Assembly: GCF_900156785.1 (NCBI RefSeq)
Contig: NZ_FTOP01000009.1
Location: 62,001-126,000 of the forward strand
Source of the DNA: Belliella pelovolcani
GTDB lineage: Bacteria; Bacteroidota; Bacteroidia; Cytophagales; Cyclobacteriaceae
Reading direction: 5' to 3'
Length of the DNA stretch: 64,000 nucleotides
Positions within the stretch are counted from its first letter, which is position 1. Each line of letters opens with the position of its first letter. The notes below the pieces were generated by a model, which saw only the letters and a list, made by a program, of their open reading frames with translations, ran no database searches and was not told the origin of the DNA. The position numbers were made by a program, and so were the translations under genes. Below, in pieces: positions 43,101-50,421 of this stretch.

Positions 43101-44419
43101 TCATGTGCTAGAAAACTGTTTTTGGAATTAAAATAAAGAAATGTTTTTTCATTAGCAGGCAAAACATTAAGTCCACCATTGAATAACCCGACCCATAGGT
43201 TATCTTCTTGATCCATAAAAATTGACTTGACCATTCTTCCTGAGAGTCCACGGTTTTCTCTTGGATCAAATTTGTAATGAGTGAAAGATTGCTGGTTGGA
43301 GTTGATTTTATTGAGTCCTTCTCCTGAATACATGCCAAGCCATATCTGCTGATTATTATCTTTGAATATTGTGTATACAGAGTTTCCTTTCAAACTTTTG
43401 GACTCCATAGGGTCATCCTGATAGTGAGTGAGTGCCCCTTTTTGTTGATTATAGCTAACTAAGCCATGTCCTAGTGTGCCAATAAGTATGTTGCCTAAAT
43501 TATCTTCTTCGATTGAAGTGATGTTAAGATCTTGGCTTCTTGAGATACTTGGCAACGTAGAAAAATCAAATGCTTTGAATTGAGATTGACCTGCTGGCTT
43601 TCTCCAGACCCCATTTTTTTCAGTCCCAACCCAGAAGTCCCCGTTAGAGCATTCAAAAAACACTTTAACAGCATTCAAATTTTGATCTTTGAAAAAGGGT
43701 AGTTGCTCAATTTTTTCTGTACTATTTGGGATTAAGAATGCTCCCTCTTCTAGAGTGCCAATGTAAATATGTCCATTTTTGTCTTCGGCTATGCTCCATA
43801 TTTTGTTATCCAGAAGTGAAGAATTTCCCTTGTTAAAGAACCTTATATTTAATTTTGAGATATAAAGGTTCAAGTCAATTTCATAGCCAGTTTCAAATCC
43901 AGAAACCATGATTACTCCATCACTTTGAGTGCCAATCCAAAGTCTATTCTGGGTATCTAAGTAGGAGGAAGAAATTTTGTTGGCAAATCTTCTTGAACTC
44001 TCGTTTGCTTGTAAGGAAAACTCAACAAAATGCTCGGTCTTTGGGTCAAACACATTGATGCCTCCTCCTTCTGTACCTATCCAGAGATATCCATTGGTAT
44101 CTTTGGAGATTGCTCTAATTACATTATTGCTGATACTATAAGGATTGTCTGAAGAATGTTTAAAGGTTTTAAAATTATAGCCGTCAAATCTACTTAAGCC
44201 ATCATCTGTTCCCATCCATAGAAAACCCAAATCATCCTGAGCTATGGCAAGGACTGAATTTTGAGGTAAGCCATCAATTGAGCTGTAATGATCAAAATTA
44301 AAAACTATCTCCTCGTTGATTTCTTGGGCATAGGTATGATATTGAGTACTTATGTACGCAACTATACATATCAAACTGAAAATTGTTGGGTTAAATAGTG
44401 TTTTGAGTTTGTGAATCAT
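40190..44419 (-). CDS. Hybrid two-component system regulator (HTCS)
   Basis: 1409 aa from ATG 44419 (signal peptide MIHKLKTLFNPTIF...YAQ); the frame runs upstream but a TAATTTTG promoter box at 44460-44453 argues for this start. Periplasmic sensor: about 14 Reg_prop propeller repeats (LWIGT..GG(L/I)N), Y_Y_Y domain, one membrane helix (VAYMIYGILVLFLAFGI), HisKA (NISHELRTPL), ATPase, receiver (DVMMPKIDG) and AraC-type DNA-binding domain (GFNNPKYFSKCF). It senses a glycan directly and activates nearby glycan loci. Divergent from the sialic-acid susC. Confidence 0.95.
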   Translation of the reverse strand: MIHKLKTLFNPTIFSLICIVAYISTQYHTYAQEINEEIVFNFDHYSSIDGLPQNSVLAIAQDDLGFLWMGTDDGLSRFDGYNFKTFKHSSDNPYSISNNVIRAISKDTNGYLWIGTEGGGINVFDPKTEHFVEFSLQANESSRRFANKISSSYLDTQNRLWIGTQSDGVIMVSGFETGYEIDLNLYISKLNIRFFNKGNSSLLDNKIWSIAEDKNGHIYIGTLEEGAFLIPNSTEKIEQLPFFKDQNLNAVKVFFECSNGDFWVGTEKNGVWRKPAGQSQFKAFDFSTLPSISRSQDLNITSIEEDNLGNILIGTLGHGLVSYNQQKGALTHYQDDPMESKSLKGNSVYTIFKDNNQQIWLGMYSGEGLNKINSNQQSFTHYKFDPRENRGLSGRMVKSIFMDQEDNLWVGLFNGGLNVLPANEKTFLYFNSKNSFLAHDNVQVIYQSKNGEIWIGTDGGGITVYNQKSKKSKYLKHISGQKNSLSKNEVWAITEDNDGIFWIGTANGGGLNKYNPHTGHFETFIAGNETYKTPSFNDIRSLLVDSKNNLWIGTYGGGLNKLNLSTGSFEYFQSQKEQNTISHDIITSILEDRNGFIWVGTFGGGLNKINPLSNEIIIYREKDGLPSDVIKAILEDDAGQLWISTLNGLSAFDQKSGVFNNYKEADGLQSDEFNLGTAFKDRLGRLYFGGTNGFNSFLPELISEYPIPTTPILTKLKVLNEEVSVGAAILGKIILKKQISFKDQISLSYLHNSFELEFASLDFNMQSKTQYQYYLEGYDQNWINTDNQRRFATYANLRPGKYLFHVRAFIANDQTTSQTRTITIHVSPPWYKSSVAYMIYGILVLFLAFGIKKIITWRIKLKNDLRFERLEKEKQEEINQLKLRFFTNISHELRTPLMLIKAPLEELEKEKYLSPIVSKQLESIHSNTNRLLRLINQLLDFRKQETGNLHLTVRQIPIRTFIKEIFDSFHILAEQKEIDFKLKIEDNIPYALWFDPEQMEKVFFNLIYNAIKFTPNGGQISIEIQNESSLESVSFQVIDNGRGIEAENIDLIFDRFFQVHHKADIHQAGTGIGLALSKNIMEIHKGKIEVKSKPGVETIFTILLRTGFEHYDKSQLAQGITFSEENYLPTLTDSKDIYIEDFPVFSESEENKIPTTGKKLLVVEDNIDLLILLKRTLRAHFEIIEAKDGEEGHKLAIEYKPDFIISDVMMPKIDGITLCKMLKENIETSHIPVILLTAKSSHINQLDGYESGADDYITKPFPIDLLVLKIKNILDGRERFQKQFQLIPNLDSSKIKITSEDEKFLNLAISSVEQYIDNPDFQVHDLVRDLGMSRTLVFEKFKALIGQTPNDFIQTIRLKRAAQLLLETDYKISEIGYMVGFNNPKYFSKCFLKHFGDSPSKYRSTRNQT

Positions 44420-44452
44420 TTCAAATTTTTTCGCTACCGATTTCCAAGTGTT

Positions 44453-44460
44453 CAAAATTA
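44453..44460 (-). promoter_or_regulatory. -7 promoter box for the HTCS operon
   Basis: The minus strand reads TAATTTTG, exact TAnnTTTG. Predicted start near 44446, about 27 nt before ATG 44419. The -33 element is weak. Confidence 0.45.
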
Positions 44461-44503
44461 ACATATCCTCATCATTGGCATAAATAAAATATCGTCCAAA
44501 CAA

Positions 44504-44677
44504 AAATTTGGATGTATTTAGCCCAATTTACGGACTATCTTACACCTTTCGGATAATTGTATACCTCTATTTGGATTTTTGATTACCGTCCGTTAAAGCT
44601 GTTTTGGAGAATTTTGACCTATCGACATGGAGCTGTTTTTCAGGATAAGATTCTGAATGGGCTTCTAGTAGGTAAAA
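44504..44677 (+). promoter_or_regulatory. Divergent regulatory region, putative HTCS operator
   Basis: Contains the 22-nt element at 44528-44549 shared (18/22) with 14906-14927, and opposed half-sites ACGGAC (44530-44535) and GTCCGT (44588-44593). Placed upstream of the sialic-acid susC and next to the HTCS gene. Confidence 0.55.
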
Positions 44678-44707
44678 ATGAATCAATTAACAAAAACCAA
44701 AAAAAAC

Positions 44708-47700
44708 ATGAAGAAATTCGACCTTAAAGCCTGGTTGATCTTTTCCTTGCTCATGGGCATCACCTATCTGGGGTTCGCACAAGAATCAAGGCAGATCACA
44801 GGAAGAGTTACAGATGAGAATACAGGAGAAACAATCCCTGGTGTAAATGTGCTCGTGATGGGGACTACCAATGGAACTGCGACAGACATTGATGGTAACT
44901 ACACACTCACTGTCAAGCAAGGAGACAGGATGAGGTTTACCTTTATCGGATATGCTGCATCAGAGGTCGTGATTGGTAATCAGTCACAATTGGATGTTGC
45001 ACTTAAACTTGAATCTCAAAGTTTGGATGAAGTTGTTGTCATTGGATTTGGGGAGCAGTCTAGAGAAACCTTAACCTCAGCAGTGTCCAAGGTAGATCAA
45101 AGAGTACTTGAAAATATTCCATTTGCAAATGCAGCTTCTGCTTTACAAGGAACTGTTTCAGGCGTAAGAGTACAGACGACAACAGGTCAGCCTGGTGCAG
45201 CACCAAGAGTAATTGTTCGTGGTGGTACATCTATTAATAATCCTGACGGTGCACAGCCATTATATATTATAGACGGTGTAATCAGAAATAATATGAATGA
45301 CCTGAATCCAGATGATATTGAGACATTTCAAGTGCTGAAGGATGCTGCAGCTACAGCTATTTATGGTGCAAGGGGTTCCAATGGGGTAGTCATCATTACT
45401 ACCAAAACTGGAAAAGCGGGCAAGACATCTGTTCAATACAGGTATACTTTGGGTATGTCTGAGCAATGGAATCAGTATGAGATGGCCTCTGCAAGAGATT
45501 ACATATATTTCAACAGAATGGGAATTCTTCGTCTTGCCGAGAAGAGTCCGGGTCAATTATTTAGATTGAATCAAGCAAATGGTTTTGGAATAGGAAATAA
45601 CTTATCGAATAATACAGCATTTACTCCACAATATCTAACTCCTGAAAATGAGCATAAACTGAATGAGGGTTGGCAGTCTATGATTGATCCAGCAGATCCG
45701 ACAAAGACGATTATTTTTGATGAAGTTGATTGGCAATCCATCTTATTTAGACAAGCTATTACTCATAATCATAATGTACAAGTTTCTGGTGGCTCAGAAA
45801 AGGCAAGATTCGATATGGGAATAGGTTATTTGCATAACGAAGGTGTTGCTATCAATACAGACTTCAAACGATTTACCGTAAGGATGAATGGGGATGTTGA
45901 AGTCAATAAAAAACTATCTGTGTATGGAAGGTTAAACTTTACAAATTCTTCAAATACTCAGGTATTCAGTGAAAATGAAATCTTTCAAAGAGCACTTGGA
46001 TTGCCACCAACTGCAAAGTTTAGATATGAGGATGGTACATTAGCTCCTGGTCAAAATAGATCAATGGGTAATCCAGTGTATCATTTGGGTAGGACTGATG
46101 CATTGAATGCGACAAATAGACTGACCCTCTCAGCGGGAGCAAATTATGAAATATTGCCAGGATTGACATTTGAACCGATTGGTTCATTGTATATGGTACA
46201 ATCAACTAGTAATTCATTTCAAAAATCATTTTTTAATACACCTACCCAATTTGTTGATAACAGATCAGCCTCAGCTTTCAATTCATTGTTTTGGCAAAAG
46301 CAGTTTGATGGAGTATTTACTTATAAAAAGTCATTGGGCTTCCATAATTTTCAAGGGAAAGTAGGTGGTTCATACTTTGACAGAATCAGCTATAGTGCTT
46401 CTGCTTCTGGAAGGGGAGCTGCTTCAGACCTGATACCTACACTCAATGCTTCTGCAGAGCCTACTGCTGTATCTTCCTCACATACGCAATTGAGGATACT
46501 TGGATATTTTGGTCGATTTAATTATGATTTCAATCAAAAATATTTGTTCTCAGCTTCTGCAAGAGTGGATGGAGCATCAAACCTAGGTAGAAATAATTAT
46601 TGGGGGGTATTCCCTGGCGTTTCGGCAGGCTGGAATATGCACAAGGAAGATTTCTGGGTAAATGCACCAACTCAAATTTCATCATTTAAGCTTAGAGCAA
46701 GTTATGGTGTCAATGGTAATATTGGGAACCTTTCAGATTTCCATGCTCAGGGTCTTTACTCCGTGGGATCGAGATACAACGATATGGCGGCAATTCTAAA
46801 TAATAGAATGGCTAATCAAGATTTGAGATGGGAGAGATCAAAAACAGTCAATTTAGGTGTTGACATGGGTTTATTTCAAAATAGAATCAATCTAACCGCT
46901 GAATACTACAATAGAGTTACAGATGACCTTTTGACTGATCTCCAATTGCCTCAGTCTACTGGCTTTTCTTCAATTCTCACCAATCTTGGTGCTCTAAGAA
47001 ATGAAGGATTTGAAGTCGAAGTAGGTGCGACGATGATGCAAAAAAATAATTTTACATGGAATGCAAGTGTTAATGCAGCTTACAATATGAATACTATTGT
47101 AAGGCTTCCAGAGAATGATAATGAAAATAATAGAATAGGTGGTGTTTTTGTCTTTAATCCAAGAACTGGCCAATATGAATGGATGGGCGGTCTTCAAGAA
47201 GGAGGTCGACTAGGTGAAATGTTTGCTTACCAACACTTAGGTGTTTATCCAACTGACGAAGCTGCAGCAAATGGGCCTTTGGATTTGTTAGTTCCTGGCG
47301 CTGATAAAACCAAATTTGGTGGAGATGTGATGTGGGCTGATTTGGATCAGAATGATACCATTGATAGTAGAGATAGGGTGAGAGTTGGGAATATTTTTCC
47401 AAAGTGGACTGGTGGATTTACCAATACCTTCAATTATAAAAGGTTGACCTTAACTGTAAGGACCGATTTTGCCTTGGGTCATACAATTTACCATGAAACA
47501 AGAGCTAGGTTCAATGGTCAATATCAAGGAGATATAGGGATTCTACAAGAGACTACTAGATCTTGGCAAAACCAAGGAGATATCACAGATTTCCCAAGAT
47601 TTATGTGGGCAGATCAATTGGCTCAAAATAACTCATTTAGAGGGAGTTCTTTCTTCCACGAAAGAGGAGATTATCTAGCACTTCGTGAAGTTACGCTAAG

Positions 47701-47884
47701 CTATAACTTACCGCAAAGTCTACTTAGACCACTGAAAATACCAGCCGTGAGGATGTATTTTACAGGATCTAACCTTCATTATTTCACACAATACACTGGC
47801 CTTAATCCAGAAGTTGGTGGAACAGATGCAGGTAGTTATCCAATACCAAGAAGCTTTTTGCTAGGTGTAAATGTTTCTTTCTAA
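44708..47884 (+). CDS. SusC/RagA-family TonB-dependent transporter (sialic-acid locus)
   Basis: 1058 aa from ATG 44708 (KKFDLKAWLIFSLLMG signal peptide); ATG 44678 is an alternative that adds ten polar residues. Regulatory domain (GRVTDENTGETIPGVNV), plug (EVVVIGFGEQSRETLT, PLYIIDGVI, FQVLKDAAATAIYGARG), barrel ending FLLGVNVSF. First gene of the sialic-acid operon. Probably imports sialylated or free sialic-acid-containing glycans. Confidence 0.93.
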   Translation: MKKFDLKAWLIFSLLMGITYLGFAQESRQITGRVTDENTGETIPGVNVLVMGTTNGTATDIDGNYTLTVKQGDRMRFTFIGYAASEVVIGNQSQLDVALKLESQSLDEVVVIGFGEQSRETLTSAVSKVDQRVLENIPFANAASALQGTVSGVRVQTTTGQPGAAPRVIVRGGTSINNPDGAQPLYIIDGVIRNNMNDLNPDDIETFQVLKDAAATAIYGARGSNGVVIITTKTGKAGKTSVQYRYTLGMSEQWNQYEMASARDYIYFNRMGILRLAEKSPGQLFRLNQANGFGIGNNLSNNTAFTPQYLTPENEHKLNEGWQSMIDPADPTKTIIFDEVDWQSILFRQAITHNHNVQVSGGSEKARFDMGIGYLHNEGVAINTDFKRFTVRMNGDVEVNKKLSVYGRLNFTNSSNTQVFSENEIFQRALGLPPTAKFRYEDGTLAPGQNRSMGNPVYHLGRTDALNATNRLTLSAGANYEILPGLTFEPIGSLYMVQSTSNSFQKSFFNTPTQFVDNRSASAFNSLFWQKQFDGVFTYKKSLGFHNFQGKVGGSYFDRISYSASASGRGAASDLIPTLNASAEPTAVSSSHTQLRILGYFGRFNYDFNQKYLFSASARVDGASNLGRNNYWGVFPGVSAGWNMHKEDFWVNAPTQISSFKLRASYGVNGNIGNLSDFHAQGLYSVGSRYNDMAAILNNRMANQDLRWERSKTVNLGVDMGLFQNRINLTAEYYNRVTDDLLTDLQLPQSTGFSSILTNLGALRNEGFEVEVGATMMQKNNFTWNASVNAAYNMNTIVRLPENDNENNRIGGVFVFNPRTGQYEWMGGLQEGGRLGEMFAYQHLGVYPTDEAAANGPLDLLVPGADKTKFGGDVMWADLDQNDTIDSRDRVRVGNIFPKWTGGFTNTFNYKRLTLTVRTDFALGHTIYHETRARFNGQYQGDIGILQETTRSWQNQGDITDFPRFMWADQLAQNNSFRGSSFFHERGDYLALREVTLSYNLPQSLLRPLKIPAVRMYFTGSNLHYFTQYTGLNPEVGGTDAGSYPIPRSFLLGVNVSF

Positions 47885-47903
47885 ACTATTAAAGGACTTA
47901 ATT

Positions 47904-49397
47904 ATGAATAAGATAAAACTCAATATCATCAATCTGATTCTAGGGATAGCATTAATGACAAGCTATTCCTGTACAGATATGCTAGAAGTAGGGCCCATCA
48001 GTACGATCACAGCTGCTGGATTCTGGGTCAATGAAGACAATGCAAACGGAGCATTAAGTGGCATGTATGTAAGATTTAGAGATCAAGCCTCTAGTAACCT
48101 ATTTATTTGGGGAGAAGGAAGAAGTGAAACTTTGAGTTATGGGCTTCAAGCATCAGAGGGACTTGAGCGTTATTTCCTAAACGATGTAGATCCAAATTTT
48201 TCTGGCCCAAATTGGCTGAGGATGTACACTGTAGTTCATGATGCTAATTTGATCATCAAGTATGTCCCTGGTATTACTTTTAATAATGTGGCAAATAAAA
48301 ATAGAATGCTTGCTGAAGCTTATACTATGAGAGCATTCTTGTATTTTACAATGGCTAAAACCTGGGGAGGTGTTCCATTAGTTGTAGACCCTACAGAAGG
48401 TTATGATGCAGAAATGACTTTTAGACCAAGAGCATCAGTTGAGGAGATTTTTACACAAATCAAAGCTGATTTAGATAGGGCATTGGAATTATATCCAAAT
48501 AATAACGTAGGGACAGGAAGGGCATATTGGTCAAAACCATCCGCCAATGTCTTGAAAGCAGAGGTATTCTTGTGGACAGGGAAGGTCTTGAATGGGGGAC
48601 AAGCGGATTTTACAACTGCATTGAGTGCATTAAATGATGCTCAAGGCGCAGGTGGACTTGGCTTATTGCCTAACTTTGATAATATCTTTAGATATAGTAA
48701 TAAAGGGAATTCTGAAGTTTTATTTGGTGTGAGATACTTAGACCTTGAAGCCGGGGCTAACTATAATGCCAATATGTATATTAGAGATGATGAAATTCCA
48801 CCATCTGCATCAGATGAGGTTAAAGCCAAACTTGGTCAAGGTGGTGGACTGAATAGATGGGCTCCATCGCAGGCAATTAGAGCTCAATTTGATGAAAGAG
48901 ACAGTAGAAGAGATGCTTCTTTTGTAGAGATTTTTGTTCCAAATAATGAAGGAGGGCAAAATTACTATGGATCTGCTGTAATGAAATACAGAGGTTACGT
49001 GGATCCTTCTGGAAGAAGATTTATTGATGATATCATCATTTACAGGTATGCAGATATTTTGCTTTTGAAAGCAGAAGCAAAGAATGCATTAGGTCAGGAT
49101 CCAAGCCCTGAAATGAATGAAATCAGACAAAGAGCTTATGGGGCTAATTTTGATGATTTTAGGTTTGTCAATGGATCACGTGAAGCTAATGATGAAGCAA
49201 TCCTTCAGGAAAGGTTATTTGAATTTGCATTTGAAGGAAAAAGATGGTGGGACTTAGTAAGGTTTGATAAAGCATTTGATAAAGTGCCTTCTCTTCAGGC
49301 AAGAGCTACACAAAGACATTTATTACTTTGGCCAATATCCTTAGGAACAATAAGCCTTAATTCAAGAATAGTTCAGAATCCTGGCTACGGAAATTAA
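47904..49397 (+). CDS. SusD/RagB-family lipoprotein (sialic-acid locus)
   Basis: 497 aa from ATG 47904, 19 bp after susC, giving a lipoprotein signal with lipobox SYSC (Cys22). SusD features include AEAYTMRAFLYFTMAKTWGG and the C-terminal LQERLFEFAFEGKRWWDLVR. Partner of the upstream SusC. An in-frame extension overlapping susC lacks a signal peptide and is rejected. Confidence 0.92.
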   Translation: MNKIKLNIINLILGIALMTSYSCTDMLEVGPISTITAAGFWVNEDNANGALSGMYVRFRDQASSNLFIWGEGRSETLSYGLQASEGLERYFLNDVDPNFSGPNWLRMYTVVHDANLIIKYVPGITFNNVANKNRMLAEAYTMRAFLYFTMAKTWGGVPLVVDPTEGYDAEMTFRPRASVEEIFTQIKADLDRALELYPNNNVGTGRAYWSKPSANVLKAEVFLWTGKVLNGGQADFTTALSALNDAQGAGGLGLLPNFDNIFRYSNKGNSEVLFGVRYLDLEAGANYNANMYIRDDEIPPSASDEVKAKLGQGGGLNRWAPSQAIRAQFDERDSRRDASFVEIFVPNNEGGQNYYGSAVMKYRGYVDPSGRRFIDDIIIYRYADILLLKAEAKNALGQDPSPEMNEIRQRAYGANFDDFRFVNGSREANDEAILQERLFEFAFEGKRWWDLVRFDKAFDKVPSLQARATQRHLLLWPISLGTISLNSRIVQNPGYGN

Positions 49398-49484
49398 ACT
49401 CATAGGGTTATTAAGTTTGGGAAAAGGGATGGAGATTTCCATCCCCCTTTCTCTTTATCCTCTCAACCTTTAACTTTCGATTAA

Positions 49485-50411
49485 ATGAAATTTAAAAAAA
49501 TCACAGGGCTAATTGCCGCTACTTTTACTCCTTTCGATTCTAATAATCAAGTTGATTTGAAGATCATTCCTCAGTATAAAAATCTGTTGGCCCATAATAA
49601 TATAAAAGGTGCTTTTATTTGTGGAACTACTGGCGAAAGCTCCTCGACAAGTTTCGAAGAAAAAAAGCAAGTCATTGATGCCTGGGCTAAATGTCAAGAA
49701 GATAATTTTAAGGTTATCGCTATGGTGTCTGGTACCAATCAGAAAGAAGGGATAGCACTTGCAAAAGCTAGTGCTGAGGCTAAAATTTATGGGATTTCTC
49801 TCAATGCTCCCTATTACTTTAAGACAGCTACCGTTAGGCAGTTAGTTGATTTTATCAAACCAATAGCTGCTGCTGCTCCAGATCAAGCCGTTTACTTCTA
49901 TCATATTCCAGTCCTGACTCATGTCCATCTGAATATGTTAGAGTTTTTAGATATAGCAGGCAAGGAAATAGAAAATTTTGCTGGAATTAAATACACTCAC
50001 AATGACCTGATGGAATTCAATCGTTGCTTGAGAGTTGAACATGGAAAATATGATATTTTATGGGGTTGGGATGAAACGTGTTTAGCTGGATTAGCTATGG
50101 GCGCTAAAGGGGCAGTAGGTAGTACTTATAATTTTGCAGCTCCATTATACAACGATATATTAGCCGCTTTTCAATCTGGAGATATGGAAAAGGCAAAGAA
50201 ACTTCAGGAATTATCCATCGATTTCATCAGTCTCTATGCAAAGTATGGTGGCGCTGCTGCCGGTAAGGCTATTATGAGCATGGTAGGATTGGATTGTGGA
50301 TCATTTAGGGCACCAATAAAGACATTAGACAGCATAGAAACTCAAGCTTTACACACTGCTCTTGAAGCATTAGGCTTTTTTGACTTTGCCTCAAGCCTTC
50401 CTCAAATTTAA
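49485..50411 (+). CDS. nanA: N-acetylneuraminate lyase
   Basis: 308 aa DHDPS/NAL-superfamily TIM barrel. GTTGES (48-53) binds the substrate carboxylate, Tyr139 (VYFYHIP) and the Schiff-base Lys169 (FAGIKYTHND) are in place. It cleaves Neu5Ac to ManNAc and pyruvate. The sialidase and 2-epimerase genes downstream support NAL over dihydrodipicolinate synthase. 87 bp after susD. Confidence 0.93.
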   Translation: MKFKKITGLIAATFTPFDSNNQVDLKIIPQYKNLLAHNNIKGAFICGTTGESSSTSFEEKKQVIDAWAKCQEDNFKVIAMVSGTNQKEGIALAKASAEAKIYGISLNAPYYFKTATVRQLVDFIKPIAAAAPDQAVYFYHIPVLTHVHLNMLEFLDIAGKEIENFAGIKYTHNDLMEFNRCLRVEHGKYDILWGWDETCLAGLAMGAKGAVGSTYNFAAPLYNDILAAFQSGDMEKAKKLQELSIDFISLYAKYGGAAAGKAIMSMVGLDCGSFRAPIKTLDSIETQALHTALEALGFFDFASSLPQI

Positions 50412-50421
50412 TTAAAAGGAT

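Noticed and set aside
47871-47903. Upstream start for the second SusD overlapping susC
   Set aside because: It destroys the lipoprotein signal that starts at ATG 47904.
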